This document shows, in pieces, positions 57,545-64,000 of a DNA stretch of 64,000 bases. Where the stretch lies: assembly GCF_001715975.1 (NCBI RefSeq), contig NZ_MARB01000006.1:161790-225789 (forward strand), read 5' to 3'. The notes below the pieces were generated by a model, which worked only from the letters and a program-made list of their open reading frames with translations, had not been told where the DNA came from and made no database searches. This stretch comes from Candidatus Thiodiazotropha endolucinida. GTDB lineage: Bacteria; Pseudomonadota; Gammaproteobacteria; Chromatiales; Chromatiaceae. A program made the translations under genes and the position numbers. Each line of letters begins with the position of its first letter. The first letter of the stretch is position 1.

Positions 57545-57860
57545 GCTTTTTCCCATTAAATGGTTTAGAGGGATAGAGGCAAATAAACGACTCGAAGTGA
57601 ATCGCATCCGTTACCTCATCGATGACATTCGTCTTCTTATCCGTCTCATTCGGGGCTAGCATGAAGCCTTCGTTTGCGAGTTGCGGCAGGCCGCCCTCGC
57701 GTTGTCGCCAATAACGGATGTTTCTAGCGTCGTCCAAGCAAAACCGGTTGCCCAAGTCCACCAGTTTTCCATGGTGGACAAACCCAAAAGGGAGAATGGC
57801 GATGACGTAGCTGTTGTGCAGTGGATGTCGGTCGGTTGTTTGTGTTTTAGATTCGGACAT
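57537..57860 (-). CDS. DUF6948-like phage protein
   Basis: 107 residues from ATG 57860, preceded by GTGGAGACGACC; an ATG ten codons upstream lacks this. The sequence YVIAILPFGFVHHGKLVDLG, then LDDARNIRYWRQREGGLPQLANEG and IHFESFICLYP, resembles the small DUF6948-type domain found in phages (a strand-turn-strand start, a NAR-x-I-x-Y/W-W segment and a final IHFES/ILLTEAI-like strand). Function unknown. It is transcribed opposite to the other genes of the element, together with the Gly-rich gene. Confidence 0.55.
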   Translation of the reverse strand: MSESKTQTTDRHPLHNSYVIAILPFGFVHHGKLVDLGNRFCLDDARNIRYWRQREGGLPQLANEGFMLAPNETDKKTNVIDEVTDAIHFESFICLYPSKPFNGKKHV

Positions 57861-58007
57861 GGTCGTCTCCACGTTAGATGGTTGTGTCAATGATCGCTGA
57901 TTACCCCCATTAACCCGTTTCGAGCGACGGCATTAAGCTAAGGAAAAGTGGGTGAATTGTCCAGTTACAGGGTTTTTCCCTATTGTTGCTGGGATTTCTC
58001 CTAATTA

Positions 58008-58343
58008 ATGATATGGGTTATCATGATTGACGTGACTATATTCTTCTTACCTTGGGGACTGATAATCATGCTGGTCATCTTTGCCGGCGGGTTATTGTTA
58101 GTCTCGGCTGAGGACAGGGTAAGTCTGAAGCGTGCCCAGCGAGAGATTGCGCGTTTACAGTCTGAACTTTCTCGGATCAAGAGGGAATATAATTTAACGC
58201 TGTTGCGTATTAACGAGAAGAAACAGTCGGAAAAGGAGAAGCTGGCGGAGGTGGTGAGTCAAGTTTATGTCAACCAAACCGAATCGGGCGGCATAGGCGA
58301 TAGGGAGTTCTCCGATAACAAGGGGAATTATCCTGACCAATAA
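58008..58343 (+). CDS. Small membrane protein with coiled coil
   Basis: 111 residues: one strong hydrophobic segment (IFFLPWGLIIMLVIFAGGLLL, about residues 11-31), then a charged helix predicted to be a coiled coil (LKRAQREIARLQSELSRIK). A membrane anchor with a periplasmic coiled coil is also the plan of phage inner-membrane spanins, but no partner gene or lysis gene is adjacent, so this is only one option. The start may be ATG 58008 or 58023; neither has a strong ribosome site. Confidence 0.5.
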   Translation: MIWVIMIDVTIFFLPWGLIIMLVIFAGGLLLVSAEDRVSLKRAQREIARLQSELSRIKREYNLTLLRINEKKQSEKEKLAEVVSQVYVNQTESGGIGDREFSDNKGNYPDQ

Positions 58344-58371
58344 GCGGATCATTTTTGCAGCGATAGCGAAC

Positions 58372-58683
58372 ATGAAAAAGATCATTCAATTTTCTATCGC
58401 TGCGGCACTGATCGCAGCAACTGGATCTGCCACGGCATGGTGGAACGGGCCTGGCTGGGGAAGCGATCGCAACGTTTTTTGTGGCGATTACACCCTTGGC
58501 ATGAGCGGTAAGCGTGGGTGCGAATGCAGTCTACCGGTTCTTTCTTTACCAGGCCTCCAATATGATGGTTGCAATAGGCGCGGCTACTACGGCTACGGTC
58601 CCAACGGTCCCTACTACGGCTACAGTCCCAAAGGTCCCTTCCACGGCTACGCTCCCAACGATACTTATGATTACGACTATTAG
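58372..58683 (+). CDS. Sulfur globule protein-like exported protein
   Basis: 103 residues. A clear signal peptide (KKIIQFSIAAALIAATGSATA) is followed by WWNGPGWG, then GMSGKRG, and a C-terminal repeat of Gly-Tyr-Pro units: GYYGYGPNGPYYGYSPKGPF. This order of AWW-GPGW start, M-S-G-R/K-G middle and GYGP/YGYAP repeats matches the sulfur globule family proteins (Sgp) that coat periplasmic sulfur globules in purple and symbiotic sulfur bacteria. It differs by a Cys-containing middle part (FCGDY, CECSLP, DGC). It lies between phage-plasmid genes rather than with sox or dsr genes, so it may be cargo. Family assignment is from pattern memory. Confidence 0.6.
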   Translation: MKKIIQFSIAAALIAATGSATAWWNGPGWGSDRNVFCGDYTLGMSGKRGCECSLPVLSLPGLQYDGCNRRGYYGYGPNGPYYGYSPKGPFHGYAPNDTYDYDY

Positions 58684-58714
58684 TTTCTTTCTTGTTGATT
58701 TATTCAGGCTGGTT

Positions 58715-59056
58715 ATGTACCGCATGAATAATGAAGTACATATATTCGGTGTGGAAGCTACCGCTCGCCAACAACAGCGTGCATTACTGGACGGTAATGA
58801 GCATGTATTACCTGCACGTGAGAGATGTAGCATCATATTATTTATGCGCCAAAAGAAAGGCACGGATTCTGATTGGGACTTGGCCAAGAAAACGTTGAGT
58901 GAGGCAGGGTGGGGGAACATCGAAATTATTCAATCAGGCCGTACTACATTGGAAAAGCTGAATGAAGCTGAAGATGACCCGGTATCGACTTGTTGTTATA
59001 CCGAAGCCTTGACTGGAGGGAAGGCGTTTTTGGTCTATCAAGATATTGAAGATTGA
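58715..59056 (+). CDS. Hypothetical protein of the mobile element
   Basis: 113 residues from ATG 58715, or 110 from ATG 58724. The frame is open back through the sulfur-globule-like gene, but that part is a shadow of its repeats. Soluble, mixed alpha/beta; segments VHIFGVEATARQQQRALL, SIILFMRQKKGTDSDWDLAK and EDDPVSTCCYTEAL. I do not recognise the family. Confidence 0.5.
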   Translation: MYRMNNEVHIFGVEATARQQQRALLDGNEHVLPARERCSIILFMRQKKGTDSDWDLAKKTLSEAGWGNIEIIQSGRTTLEKLNEAEDDPVSTCCYTEALTGGKAFLVYQDIED

Positions 59057-59141
59057 TCGCCCATCGCCTCATCGACAAGCGTGACGATGCCAACCCACTG
59101 AAGTAGTGAGGGCTTGCGTTTCCCGTCAGAATACGCCAGAC

Positions 59142-59172
59142 TTATCCACAAAAAGCCCCGCCATTGCGGGGC
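59142..59172 (-). terminator. Minus-strand terminator-like hairpin beside a DnaA box
   Basis: GCCCCGC (59155-59161) and GCGGGGC (59166-59172) form a seven-pair stem with a four-base loop. On the minus strand it is followed by five T residues, as in an intrinsic terminator. The adjoining bases 59142-59150 are TTATCCACA, a perfect DnaA box. No minus-strand gene is seen to end here. Confidence 0.4.
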
Positions 59173-59206
59173 GGGCGCCTTTATAAAGGTTAATAAAAAC
59201 AAGAAG

Positions 59207-59575
59207 ATGCCAATGCCACATCCTTTTATCGACCAAAAAGTAATCATCTTGTCTAACGCGGCCGACACGGAGGCGAATTCTGTGATTGTGGGCCAGCTTA
59301 AAGCGTCTGGTTTGCGTGATGTTTACTACGTGACGGGGTGTTATGCCTTGGACAGTACGGCGTTGGCATCGAGCCGGTTGATGCCGGATAAGGTGATCGC
59401 GATGGGCGAGGTCTGTATAGAGCGGGGTTCGGTCGCCCTGATGTTGGCGGATTCGCGCGGCTTTCATGCCAAGCTTGCGGCGTTAGCGAGGGTTAAGGAT
59501 ACGGTGTCCGGGACGGTACCGCGTAGTCCTGCGGCGGTCCGTCGACTTAAGGAAGCGGTGGGTAAACAACCATAA
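59207..59575 (+). CDS. Hypothetical protein
   Basis: 122 residues from ATG 59207; the frame extends upstream only through a TTG without support. Soluble, Ala-rich, with strands and helices such as KVIILSNAADTEANSVIVGQL, DVYYVTGCYALDS and DKVIAMGEVC. Ends in a basic helix. No family recognised. First of three tightly spaced small genes upstream of the packaging module. Confidence 0.55.
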   Translation: MPMPHPFIDQKVIILSNAADTEANSVIVGQLKASGLRDVYYVTGCYALDSTALASSRLMPDKVIAMGEVCIERGSVALMLADSRGFHAKLAALARVKDTVSGTVPRSPAAVRRLKEAVGKQP

Positions 59576-59602
59576 CTAAAGCAATGCGAAGGAGCGTACG
59601 GC

Positions 59603-60037
59603 ATGAGTCTTGTGTCATTTGTGAAGAGGATTGATTTTGTGGAAGCGCAGCGTTTTGTCGGTTTGATCGATACGGGGCTGGACGTGCTTAAGTTTGCGGC
59701 GGAGAAGATGAAGGATGATGGCCGTATTTCGGGCCAAGAGGGTCTTGAGATACTGGACAAGGCGTTGGGCCATCATGGGATTTGTCTGGGGTGTGACGGG
59801 CATGGGATTCGAGAGGCGGTTGATGAGCCGGATGAGCCGGTTCGGGCGAAGCGGCCGCGTCGTCGCCGGGATGACCGGGGTTATGCGTTGCGTTTCAAGG
59901 CAAGTGACGAGACGCCCGAGGCGCTGGCGGAGAAGTTGGCGGGACTGGAGACCTTGGTGGATCGCGGGGTGTGTTTGGAATGTGATGGCGAGGCGTCCTA
60001 TCGAGTGAGTCAGCAGCCGAGCGAACGGCACAGTTAA
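59603..60037 (+). CDS. Small protein with paired CxxCDG motifs
   Basis: 144 residues; ATG 59603 has GGAG ten bases upstream. Two similar segments, GICLGCDGHGI near residue 60 and GVCLECDGEAS near 123, give a C-x2-C-D-G pair that could bind one zinc ion. A strongly basic linker (KRPRRRRDDRG) between them suggests nucleic acid contact. Function unknown; no established family recognised. Confidence 0.6.
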   Translation: MSLVSFVKRIDFVEAQRFVGLIDTGLDVLKFAAEKMKDDGRISGQEGLEILDKALGHHGICLGCDGHGIREAVDEPDEPVRAKRPRRRRDDRGYALRFKASDETPEALAEKLAGLETLVDRGVCLECDGEASYRVSQQPSERHS

Positions 60038-60050
60038 GTTTTCAGGCACA

Positions 60051-60125
60051 GCGCCCTGGTTGATGTCGAGTCTGCCACCCCCAACCACCCAGGCAGGTTT
60101 TACGGATGCCGGGGCGCTTTTTTTT
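60051..60125 (+). terminator. Branched intrinsic terminator upstream of the packaging genes
   Basis: GCGCCCTGG (60051-60059) pairs with CCGGGGCGC (60109-60117) with one mismatch, enclosing a second CTGCC/GGCAG stem, and is followed by eight T residues (60118-60125). It lies just before the ribosome site of the next gene, so the late genes need either read-through or their own promoter. Confidence 0.65.
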
Positions 60126-60141
60126 GGAGTTGAGGTGAAGC

Positions 60142-60621
60142 ATGGGTATTTTCACCGATGAGCGCCAGGCGAAGGCGGATCGCTACAATGCGGCGCGCCA
60201 GCGCACGGTTGAGCGGTTTTTGAATCGGACGTACTATGAGCGAAAAGCCGGGCAGGATCTGATTACGCGGATATCGACGGAGACGGCGGAAGAATACGTG
60301 CTGCGCCAAAAGGGTTATCGGGCGGTAATTGAGCGGTTGCTCGAGGAGACGGGGGCGTTTCGTGATAGCTATTATGGGCAGTACGAGGCTGAGCCTGCGC
60401 CGGTGTATTTAGTGACGGCGAAGTTGCTGGATCAAGAGTATGCGTATCTTGAGATCTGTTTGCGGATTGTGGAGGAGAACATGCTGCGGGCGGAGGATGC
60501 GTCGTTTTATGCGAACCGTTTGGCGTGGATCATGCGTAAGGTGAGAAAAGGCTGGTTGCAGGCGTTGGCGAAGCAGCATGACCTGCCGGATGAGGTAAAG
60601 CGTTTTATTGCGCGGGTGTAG
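60142..60621 (+). CDS. Hypothetical phage protein
   Basis: 159 residues, almost wholly helical, charged. Start ATG 60142 has GAGGTGAAG at good spacing and directly follows the terminator. Segments include RTYYERKAGQDLITRIS, LLDQEYAYLEICLRIVEEN and AWIMRKVRKGWLQAL. No family recognised. It lies before the terminase genes, where accessory packaging or regulatory proteins are often found. Confidence 0.6.
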   Translation: MGIFTDERQAKADRYNAARQRTVERFLNRTYYERKAGQDLITRISTETAEEYVLRQKGYRAVIERLLEETGAFRDSYYGQYEAEPAPVYLVTAKLLDQEYAYLEICLRIVEENMLRAEDASFYANRLAWIMRKVRKGWLQALAKQHDLPDEVKRFIARV

Positions 60622-60655
60622 CGCGCATCACAAAAACACAGCGGAGCAAGACACA

Positions 60656-60763
60656 ATGGACGTGTTGTTTTCGAAGCCGGTTGTTGGTCTGATGCTGATG
60701 GCGTTGGGTTGTTGGGCGTCGATTGCGCAGGAGGGGGCGGTTGAGCGCGTCCCGGCGCGGTAA
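60656..60763 (+). CDS. Possible 35-residue hydrophobic peptide
   Basis: ATG 60656 has GGAG ten bases upstream and encodes DVLFSKPVVGLMLMALGCWA followed by a short polar end. It resembles a membrane or leader peptide. Its end overlaps the TTG start of the small terminase gene, whose ribosome site lies inside it, so it may act by translational coupling. No homologue known. Confidence 0.35.
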   Translation: MDVLFSKPVVGLMLMALGCWASIAQEGAVERVPAR

Positions 60764-61109
60764 GGCCGAGGCATCTGCTGGGGGTAAGCGCCGCCCGGGT
60801 CGCCCGAAGGGTTCGAAGAACAAGTTTTCGGTGGCGGCGGCGCGCAAGGCGGCGGCGGACCAGGGTCAGTTGCCGCATGAGTATTTATTTTCGTTGGGGT
60901 TATCGGGCGATTTAAGTCCGGGCCAACGGATAGCGGCATTGAAGGCGGCGGCGCCGTATTATGCGCCGAAGCTTTCGTCGATTGAGGCGAAGTTGGAGCC
61001 GGTGCGGGTAGAGCTGACGGATAGTGAGCTGAGTGCCCGCATTGAGGCGTTGCAAAAGGCATTGCGAGGCGAAGCGGATGGACCCGGTATCGAGAGCGAG
61101 ACAGCTTGA
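60741..61109 (+). CDS. Terminase small-subunit-like protein
   Basis: 122 residues from TTG 60741, which has a strong AGGAGGG site; an earlier TTG (60723) lies before that site. A basic AT-hook-like start (KRRPGRPKGSKNK) is followed by helices with AAARKAAADQGQLPHEYLFS and RIAALKAAAPYYAPKLSSIEA. The GRPKGSxN start and the AAPYxxPKLSS ending are usual for small proteins encoded directly before phage large terminases, where they recognise DNA for packaging. It overlaps the large terminase gene by 32 bases. Confidence 0.65.
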   Translation: MSASRRGKAEASAGGKRRPGRPKGSKNKFSVAAARKAAADQGQLPHEYLFSLGLSGDLSPGQRIAALKAAAPYYAPKLSSIEAKLEPVRVELTDSELSARIEALQKALRGEADGPGIESETA

Positions 61110-62544
61110 GCTTGAAGGGCTGCTGCAAGAGCAGCTGAGACGCCGATCGCGGCGTAAGCTTGAAAGTTATTATCCTGAGACGGGCCCTTTGCGGCGCGCG
61201 TTATATCCCAAACATTTAGCGTTTTTTGAAGGTGGACGTCACTACCGGCAACGGTTGATGCTGGCGGCGAACCGTATTGGCAAGACGGAGGGGGTGGGCT
61301 TATACGAGTTGGTGTTGCATCTGACGGGGGCTTATCCGGCCTGGTGGCGGGGTCGGCGTTTTAGTCGGCCGATCCGTGCGTGGGCGGCGGCGGACACGAT
61401 CAAGAATGCGCGCGAGATTTTGCAGGCGAAGTTGCTGGGGGCGTCGGCGTCGGATTGGGGGACGGGTTTAATCCCGGGTGACAGTTTGCAGGGGGTGAGT
61501 AAGGGGGCGACGGGGACGGTGGACACGATTGAGGTGTCGTCGGTGTCCGGGGGGACGTCGGTGCTGCTGCTGAAGAGTTACGAGCAGGGTCGCAAGGCGT
61601 TTCAGGGGACGGAGCAGGATGTGATCTTGCTGGATGAGGAGCCGCCGTACGGGGTGTATACGGAGGCTTTGATGCGGACGATGACGACGGATGGTTTGTT
61701 GTTGTTGACGTTCACGCCGTTGCAAGGGGTATCGGAGGTGGTGCGGGCGTTTTTGGGGGATGACGTTTCGCCGGCGGCGGCGTTGTCGGGCGAGGGGCAT
61801 TCGACGTCGGGGCGTTGGGTGGTGCGGGCGAGTTGGGATGATGTGCCGCATCTTTCTGCGGAGGTGAAGGCGGAGTTGCTGCAGTCGATCCCGGCGTACC
61901 AGCGGGATGCGCGGAGCCGGGGCGTGCCGCAGTTGGGATCGGGGGCGATCTATCCGATTCCGGAAGCGGATTTTGTGGTGTCGGATTTTGAGATACCGGC
62001 GCATTGGCCGCGGGTGTATGGGCTGGATGTGGGTTGGCGCAAGACGGCGGCGTTGTGGTGCGCGCGCGATTTGGATGGGGGGGTGGATTATCTGGTGAGT
62101 GAGCACTACCGGGGAGAAGCAGAGCCGGTGGTGCATGCGGCGGCGATCAAGGCGCGGGGCGATTGGATTCCTGGCGTGATTGATCCGGCGGCGCGCCAGC
62201 GTAACCAGAAGGATGGTGAGCGTTTATTGGATGACTACAACCGGGAGGGGTTATGGCTGACGCCGGCGGTGAGTGCGGTGGAGTCTGGGATTTACCGGGT
62301 GTACCAGGCGTTGTCGACGGGGCGCTTGAAGGTGTTTGGGAGTTTGCGCAACTGGTTGGATGAGTACCGGTATTACCGGCGGGATGAGCAGGGTCGGATC
62401 GTGAAGGAGCGGGATCATCTGATGGATTGCACGCGGTATGTGTACAACAGTGGTTTGTCGTTAGCGGCGTTGTCGCCCGCGGTTGAGCGTTTGAAAGCGC
62501 GTGGCCGTGGGCGGCGGGTGTCGAGCGAGGGCTGGATGGGCTAG
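61078..62544 (+). CDS. Phage terminase large subunit
   Basis: 488 residues from ATG 61078, with GAGGCGAAG before it; the frame reaches back to 61033 without support. Walker A-like LMLAANRIGKTEG near residue 62, Walker B VILLDEEPP near 185, a coupling segment LLLTFTPLQG, and a C-terminal nuclease domain with YGLDVGWRKTAALW, GVIDPAARQRNQKDG and acidic residues near HLMDCTRYV. It is the ATP-driven motor and nuclease that packages phage DNA into heads. The Terminase_6/P22-like form fits the following portal. Confidence 0.92.
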   Translation: MDPVSRARQLELEGLLQEQLRRRSRRKLESYYPETGPLRRALYPKHLAFFEGGRHYRQRLMLAANRIGKTEGVGLYELVLHLTGAYPAWWRGRRFSRPIRAWAAADTIKNAREILQAKLLGASASDWGTGLIPGDSLQGVSKGATGTVDTIEVSSVSGGTSVLLLKSYEQGRKAFQGTEQDVILLDEEPPYGVYTEALMRTMTTDGLLLLTFTPLQGVSEVVRAFLGDDVSPAAALSGEGHSTSGRWVVRASWDDVPHLSAEVKAELLQSIPAYQRDARSRGVPQLGSGAIYPIPEADFVVSDFEIPAHWPRVYGLDVGWRKTAALWCARDLDGGVDYLVSEHYRGEAEPVVHAAAIKARGDWIPGVIDPAARQRNQKDGERLLDDYNREGLWLTPAVSAVESGIYRVYQALSTGRLKVFGSLRNWLDEYRYYRRDEQGRIVKERDHLMDCTRYVYNSGLSLAALSPAVERLKARGRGRRVSSEGWMG

Positions 62545-62558
62545 GCAGGCGTTGGGCG

Positions 62559-64000
62559 ATGGAAAGATTGGTCAAGGATGCGCAGGCGGTTTTTGAATTG
62601 GCGTCGGAGGTGGAGTCGGAGAACCGCGCGTCGGCGTTGTCGGATTTGCGGTTTGCGAAGTTAGGTGAGCAATGGCCGTCGGCGATGCGCAAGAAGCGGG
62701 AGGATGAGGGGCGGCCGTGTTTAACGATCAACCGGATGCCGGCGTTTATCCGTCAGGTGGTGAATGATGCGCGGCAGAACCGGCCGAGCATCCAGGTGCA
62801 TCCGGTGGATGATGGCGCGGATGTTGAGACGGCGGAGATTTACAGTGGATTGATCCGGAACATTGAGTACACGTCGGATGCGGAGGTGGCGTATGACACG
62901 GGGATTGAGCATGCGGTGACGTGTGGTTACGGGTACTGGCGGGTGGGGATTGATTATGCGTCGGACGATACGTTTGAGCTGGATTTGCGGATAGAGCGGA
63001 TCCCGAACATATTCAGTGTCTATGGCGATCCGTATTCGTTGCGTGCGGATTCGAGTGATTGGCAGGATGCGTTTGTGCTGGATTATGTGCCGAAGGCGGT
63101 GTTTAAGCGGCGTTATCCTGGTGCGAAGTTGTCGGATTGGCCGGTGACGCAGCAGCATCATCAGCGTGTGGACCGGGCGGGCGTGTGGTTATCGGAGTAT
63201 TGGCATCGTTCGGAACGTGATGAGGTGGTGTTGGGGTTATCGGACGGGACGGTGTTGGCTGAGGGGGATTACCGGCGGGCGGCGGATGTTTTGCAGGCGG
63301 AGGGGCTTGAGGTGGTGGATGAGCGCGAGGTGACGCGTTCGTCGGTGAAGCAGTATTTGCTTTCTGGGGTTGGGGTGTTGGAGGAGCGGGATTGGCCGGG
63401 GCGTTACATCCCGCTGATTCCGGTGTATGGGGATGAGACGGTGGTGGATGACCGGCGCTATTTTCGGAGTTTTATCCGGGATGCGAAGGATCCGCAGCGG
63501 ATGTACAACTACTGGCGAACGGCGTCGACGGAGTTGGTGGGTTTGGCGCCGAAGGCACCGTATATCGGGCCGCGGGGTGCGTTTCAGACGCAGCGGCACA
63601 AGTGGCGTAATGCGAACCGTGAGAGTTATGGTTTTTTGGAGTATGACGGGGCTGTTGCGCCGACGCGCCAACCGTTTTCGGGGCCGCCGATGGGGACGAT
63701 CCAGGAGGCGAAGAGCGCGGCGGATGACATGAAGGCGGTGACGGGGATTTATGATTCGAGTTTAGGGGCGCGCAGTAATGAGACGTCGGGTGTGGCGATC
63801 GCGATGCGTCAACGGGAAGGGGATGTGAGCACGTTTCATTTTATCGACAATTTGTCGCGTGCGATCCGGCACACGGGTCGGGTATTGATTGATTTGATTC
63901 CGAGGGTTTACACGGGTCCGCGGATGGTGCGTGTTTTGGGGCCGTCGGGGAATGATCCGCGGACGGTGCGTTTGGGGGGTGGTGGGGCTGAGGCTGAGGG
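62559..64000 (+). CDS. P22-like phage portal protein (3' end beyond window)
   Basis: The frame from ATG 62559 stays open to the end of the window, giving 480 residues; P22 gp1 has 725. Visible segments: a helical start (MERLVKDAQAVFELASEVES), RPCLTINRMPAFIRQVVNDA near 48-67, IEHAVTCGYGYWRVGIDY, PNIFSVYGDPYSLR, and SNETSGVAIAMRQREGD near 405. These match P22-type portals. The portal is the ring at the head vertex where the terminase docks, so this is the start of a head-assembly module of a podovirus-like phage. It begins 14 bases after the terminase stop. Confidence 0.88.
   Translation, partial: MERLVKDAQAVFELASEVESENRASALSDLRFAKLGEQWPSAMRKKREDEGRPCLTINRMPAFIRQVVNDARQNRPSIQVHPVDDGADVETAEIYSGLIRNIEYTSDAEVAYDTGIEHAVTCGYGYWRVGIDYASDDTFELDLRIERIPNIFSVYGDPYSLRADSSDWQDAFVLDYVPKAVFKRRYPGAKLSDWPVTQQHHQRVDRAGVWLSEYWHRSERDEVVLGLSDGTVLAEGDYRRAADVLQAEGLEVVDEREVTRSSVKQYLLSGVGVLEERDWPGRYIPLIPVYGDETVVDDRRYFRSFIRDAKDPQRMYNYWRTASTELVGLAPKAPYIGPRGAFQTQRHKWRNANRESYGFLEYDGAVAPTRQPFSGPPMGTIQEAKSAADDMKAVTGIYDSSLGARSNETSGVAIAMRQREGDVSTFHFIDNLSRAIRHTGRVLIDLIPRVYTGPRMVRVLGPSGNDPRTVRLGGGGAEAE

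Noticed and set aside
61332-63671. Minus-strand Arg/His/Pro-rich frames over the phage packaging genes
   Set aside because: They arise from the G-ending codons of the terminase and portal genes and show no family features.

Overview
The window looks like the chromosome of a gammaproteobacterium, most likely a sulfur-oxidising member of the Chromatiales/Sedimenticolaceae (Thiodiazotropha-like). The grounds are a complete Pil-Chp chemosensory cluster, a complete rnfABCDGE operon, the tig-clpP-clpX-lon-hupB-tRNA-Val-tRNA-Asp block, and a gene with the layout of a sulfur globule protein. The genus is inference; only the class-level placement is well supported.

Layout. 1-10023: end of pilI, then pilJ, a giant chpA with five histidine phosphotransfer sites, and chpC; together they control twitching pili. 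10046-11858: zapE and rsmE, convergent. 12034-17286: the rnf operon on the minus strand (membrane ferredoxin:NAD oxidoreductase). 17606-18883: metY. 19141-24041: a truncated DM13-like fragment, then a response regulator/hybrid histidine kinase pair on the minus strand. 24485-26896: an RND/MMPL exporter. 26955-31048: divergent metG and an OlsF-like bifunctional acyltransferase. 31083-36790: a minus-strand run with a lipoprotein, a YiiX-like cysteine hydrolase, uppP, galE, tatD and yaaA. 37045-44705: a small hypothetical, xthA, a Mut7-C RNase, a secreted protein, a lipoprotein, mtaB, rmuC, a thioesterase and an NTF2-like protein. 45089-54553: parC, tRNA-Leu, tig, clpP, clpX, lon, hupB, tRNA-Val and tRNA-Asp.

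From 54554 to the end the content changes abruptly. In related genomes ppiD normally follows tRNA-Asp. Here the tRNA is followed by a Rep_3-type plasmid initiator, an iteron/AT-rich/DnaA-box segment resembling a plasmid origin, a hairpin-rich noncoding stretch, about 1 kb of hexanucleotide repeat encoding Gly-X arrays, a sulfur-globule-like protein, several small unknown genes, and a P22-like packaging module (small terminase, large terminase, portal) that runs off the window. I read this as a phage-plasmid, or a prophage carrying a plasmid replicon, inserted at tRNA-Asp. It is the most interesting part of the window, in particular the combination of plasmid origin, phage head genes, sulfur-globule-like cargo and the frame-stepped Gly-X repeat locus.
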